A stretch of 5,861 bases of DNA from NCBI GenBank assembly GCA_003543035.1, contig DPJL01000242.1:763-6623 (forward strand), read 5' to 3'. Shown piece after piece: positions 5,323-5,861 of this stretch. Position numbers and translations under genes: made by a program. Below the pieces are notes generated by a model. It saw only the letters and a list, made by a program, of their open reading frames with translations. It was not told the DNA's origin and did not search any database. Every line of letters starts with the position of its first letter. Position 1 is the first letter of the stretch. Source of the stretch: Micromonosporaceae bacterium. GTDB taxonomy: Bacteria; Actinomycetota; Actinomycetes; Mycobacteriales; Micromonosporaceae.

Positions 5323-5861
5323 AATCGGCGCCTTCGTCTATTCAGCAGGATGCCGCCGGCCACGGCTCCGGCGACGACACTCGCGCCGAGCGCAACCGGG
5401 ACCGCGACTTTGGCCGCCTTGCGGCCGGTGCGAAAGTCACGGATCTCCCAGCCCTTTTCCTTTGCGGTACGGCGCAGCGCGCTGTCGGGGTTGACGGCGA
5501 CCGCGCGGCCTACCGTGCTCAACATCGGCACGTCATTGACCGAATCGCTGTACGCGGCGCATTTAGCCAGGTCCAGGCCCTCGGCCGCGGCGAGCGCCCG
5601 GATCGCGGTGGCCTTGTGCGGGCCGTGCATCATGTCGCCGACCAGCCGGCCGGTGTAGTGCCCATCGCGGATCTGGGCCACCGTGCCCAATGCACCGGTC
5701 AGCCCTAGCCGCGTCGCGATCACCGAGCCGAGCTCGACCGGAGCCGCGGTCACCAGCCACACCCGCTCGCCGGCGGCCAGATGCAGGTCGGCCAGGGCGC
5801 GGGTGCCCGACCAGATCTTGTCGGCCATCAGCTCATCGAAGATCTCTTCGCTGAGCCGGGC
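5319..5861 (-). CDS. HAD-IB family hydrolase (SerB1-like phosphatase) with C-terminal membrane anchor, 5' end outside window
   Basis: The frame is open to the window edge, with 180 residues visible up to the TGA at 5321-5319. An internal ATG at 5828 is not the start, because the preceding residues (ARLSEEIFDEL) continue the family sequence. HAD motifs II-IV are present: Thr38 in WLVTAAP, Lys83 in GPHKATAI, and Asp106/Asp110 in YSDSVNDVPML. Motif I (DxDxT) must lie outside the window. This is the HAD-IB group that includes SerB-like and CicA-like phosphatases. M. tuberculosis names its positional equivalent serB1, but phosphoserine specificity is not established from sequence. About residues 151-172 form a hydrophobic helix followed by five arginines and Phe, predicting a tail anchor with the catalytic domain in the cytoplasm. 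The nearby acyltransferase suggests a phospholipid or lysophosphatidate substrate, since HAD-IB/PlsC fusions exist (for example Rv2483c). It is followed by the propeller gene with a 4-nt overlap. Confidence 0.93.
   Translation of the reverse strand, partial: ARLSEEIFDELMADKIWSGTRALADLHLAAGERVWLVTAAPVELGSVIATRLGLTGALGTVAQIRDGHYTGRLVGDMMHGPHKATAIRALAAAEGLDLAKCAAYSDSVNDVPMLSTVGRAVAVNPDSALRRTAKEKGWEIRDFRTGRKAAKVAVPVALGASVVAGAVAGGILLNRRRRRF

Noticed and set aside
5319..5828. ATG at 5828 as the true start of the HAD phosphatase
   Set aside because: It would remove HAD motif I, and the upstream residues continue the family sequence to the window edge.

Overview
The window is G+C-rich, densely coded DNA with GTG and TTG starts and many leaderless or weak-ribosome-site genes. 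This points to a high-GC actinomycete (Actinomycetota). The strongest taxonomic clue is the run of a small excisionase-type HTH gene, a 33-residue bS22-type ribosomal protein, an SDR epimerase-like gene and a PlsC-like acyltransferase, with a SerB1-like HAD phosphatase nearby. This matches, from memory, the order Rv0500A, Rv0500B, Rv0501, Rv0502 ... Rv0505c of Mycobacterium tuberculosis and the proC-bdtA region of Streptomyces. The genus cannot be fixed from the sequence.

Plus strand, 1-3324. The window opens inside a gene for a probable zinc peptidase with an HExxH-x18-E motif (1-924, 5' end outside the window). The HTH regulator follows (974-1180), with no ribosome site and a -10-like box placed for leaderless translation. 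A 151-bp gap (1181-1331) holds GC-rich inverted repeats and a candidate promoter for the next unit. That unit is bS22 (1332-1433), the SDR protein (1452-2477) and the acyltransferase (2464-3324). The spacings are 18 bp and a 14-bp overlap, so it is very probably one operon linking a ribosomal protein to lipid or cell-envelope enzymes.

Minus strand, 5861-3352. A second operon is read towards the first: a HAD-IB phosphatase with a C-terminal membrane anchor (partial, 5' end outside the window), a membrane-anchored probable beta-propeller protein that starts in a 4-nt TTGA overlap with the phosphatase stop, and a secreted chymotrypsin-fold serine protease 30 bp further on. The two operons converge. 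A perfect 14-bp inverted repeat (3292-3337) between them, reaching into the last codons of the acyltransferase, is the likely shared terminator.

Most of the window is conserved actinobacterial housekeeping sequence. The least explained part is the propeller-protease pair in the slot between the acyltransferase and the phosphatase, co-transcribed with the phosphatase. It suggests an extracytoplasmic module, but no function can be assigned from sequence alone. No tRNA, rRNA, CRISPR array or mobile element was seen.
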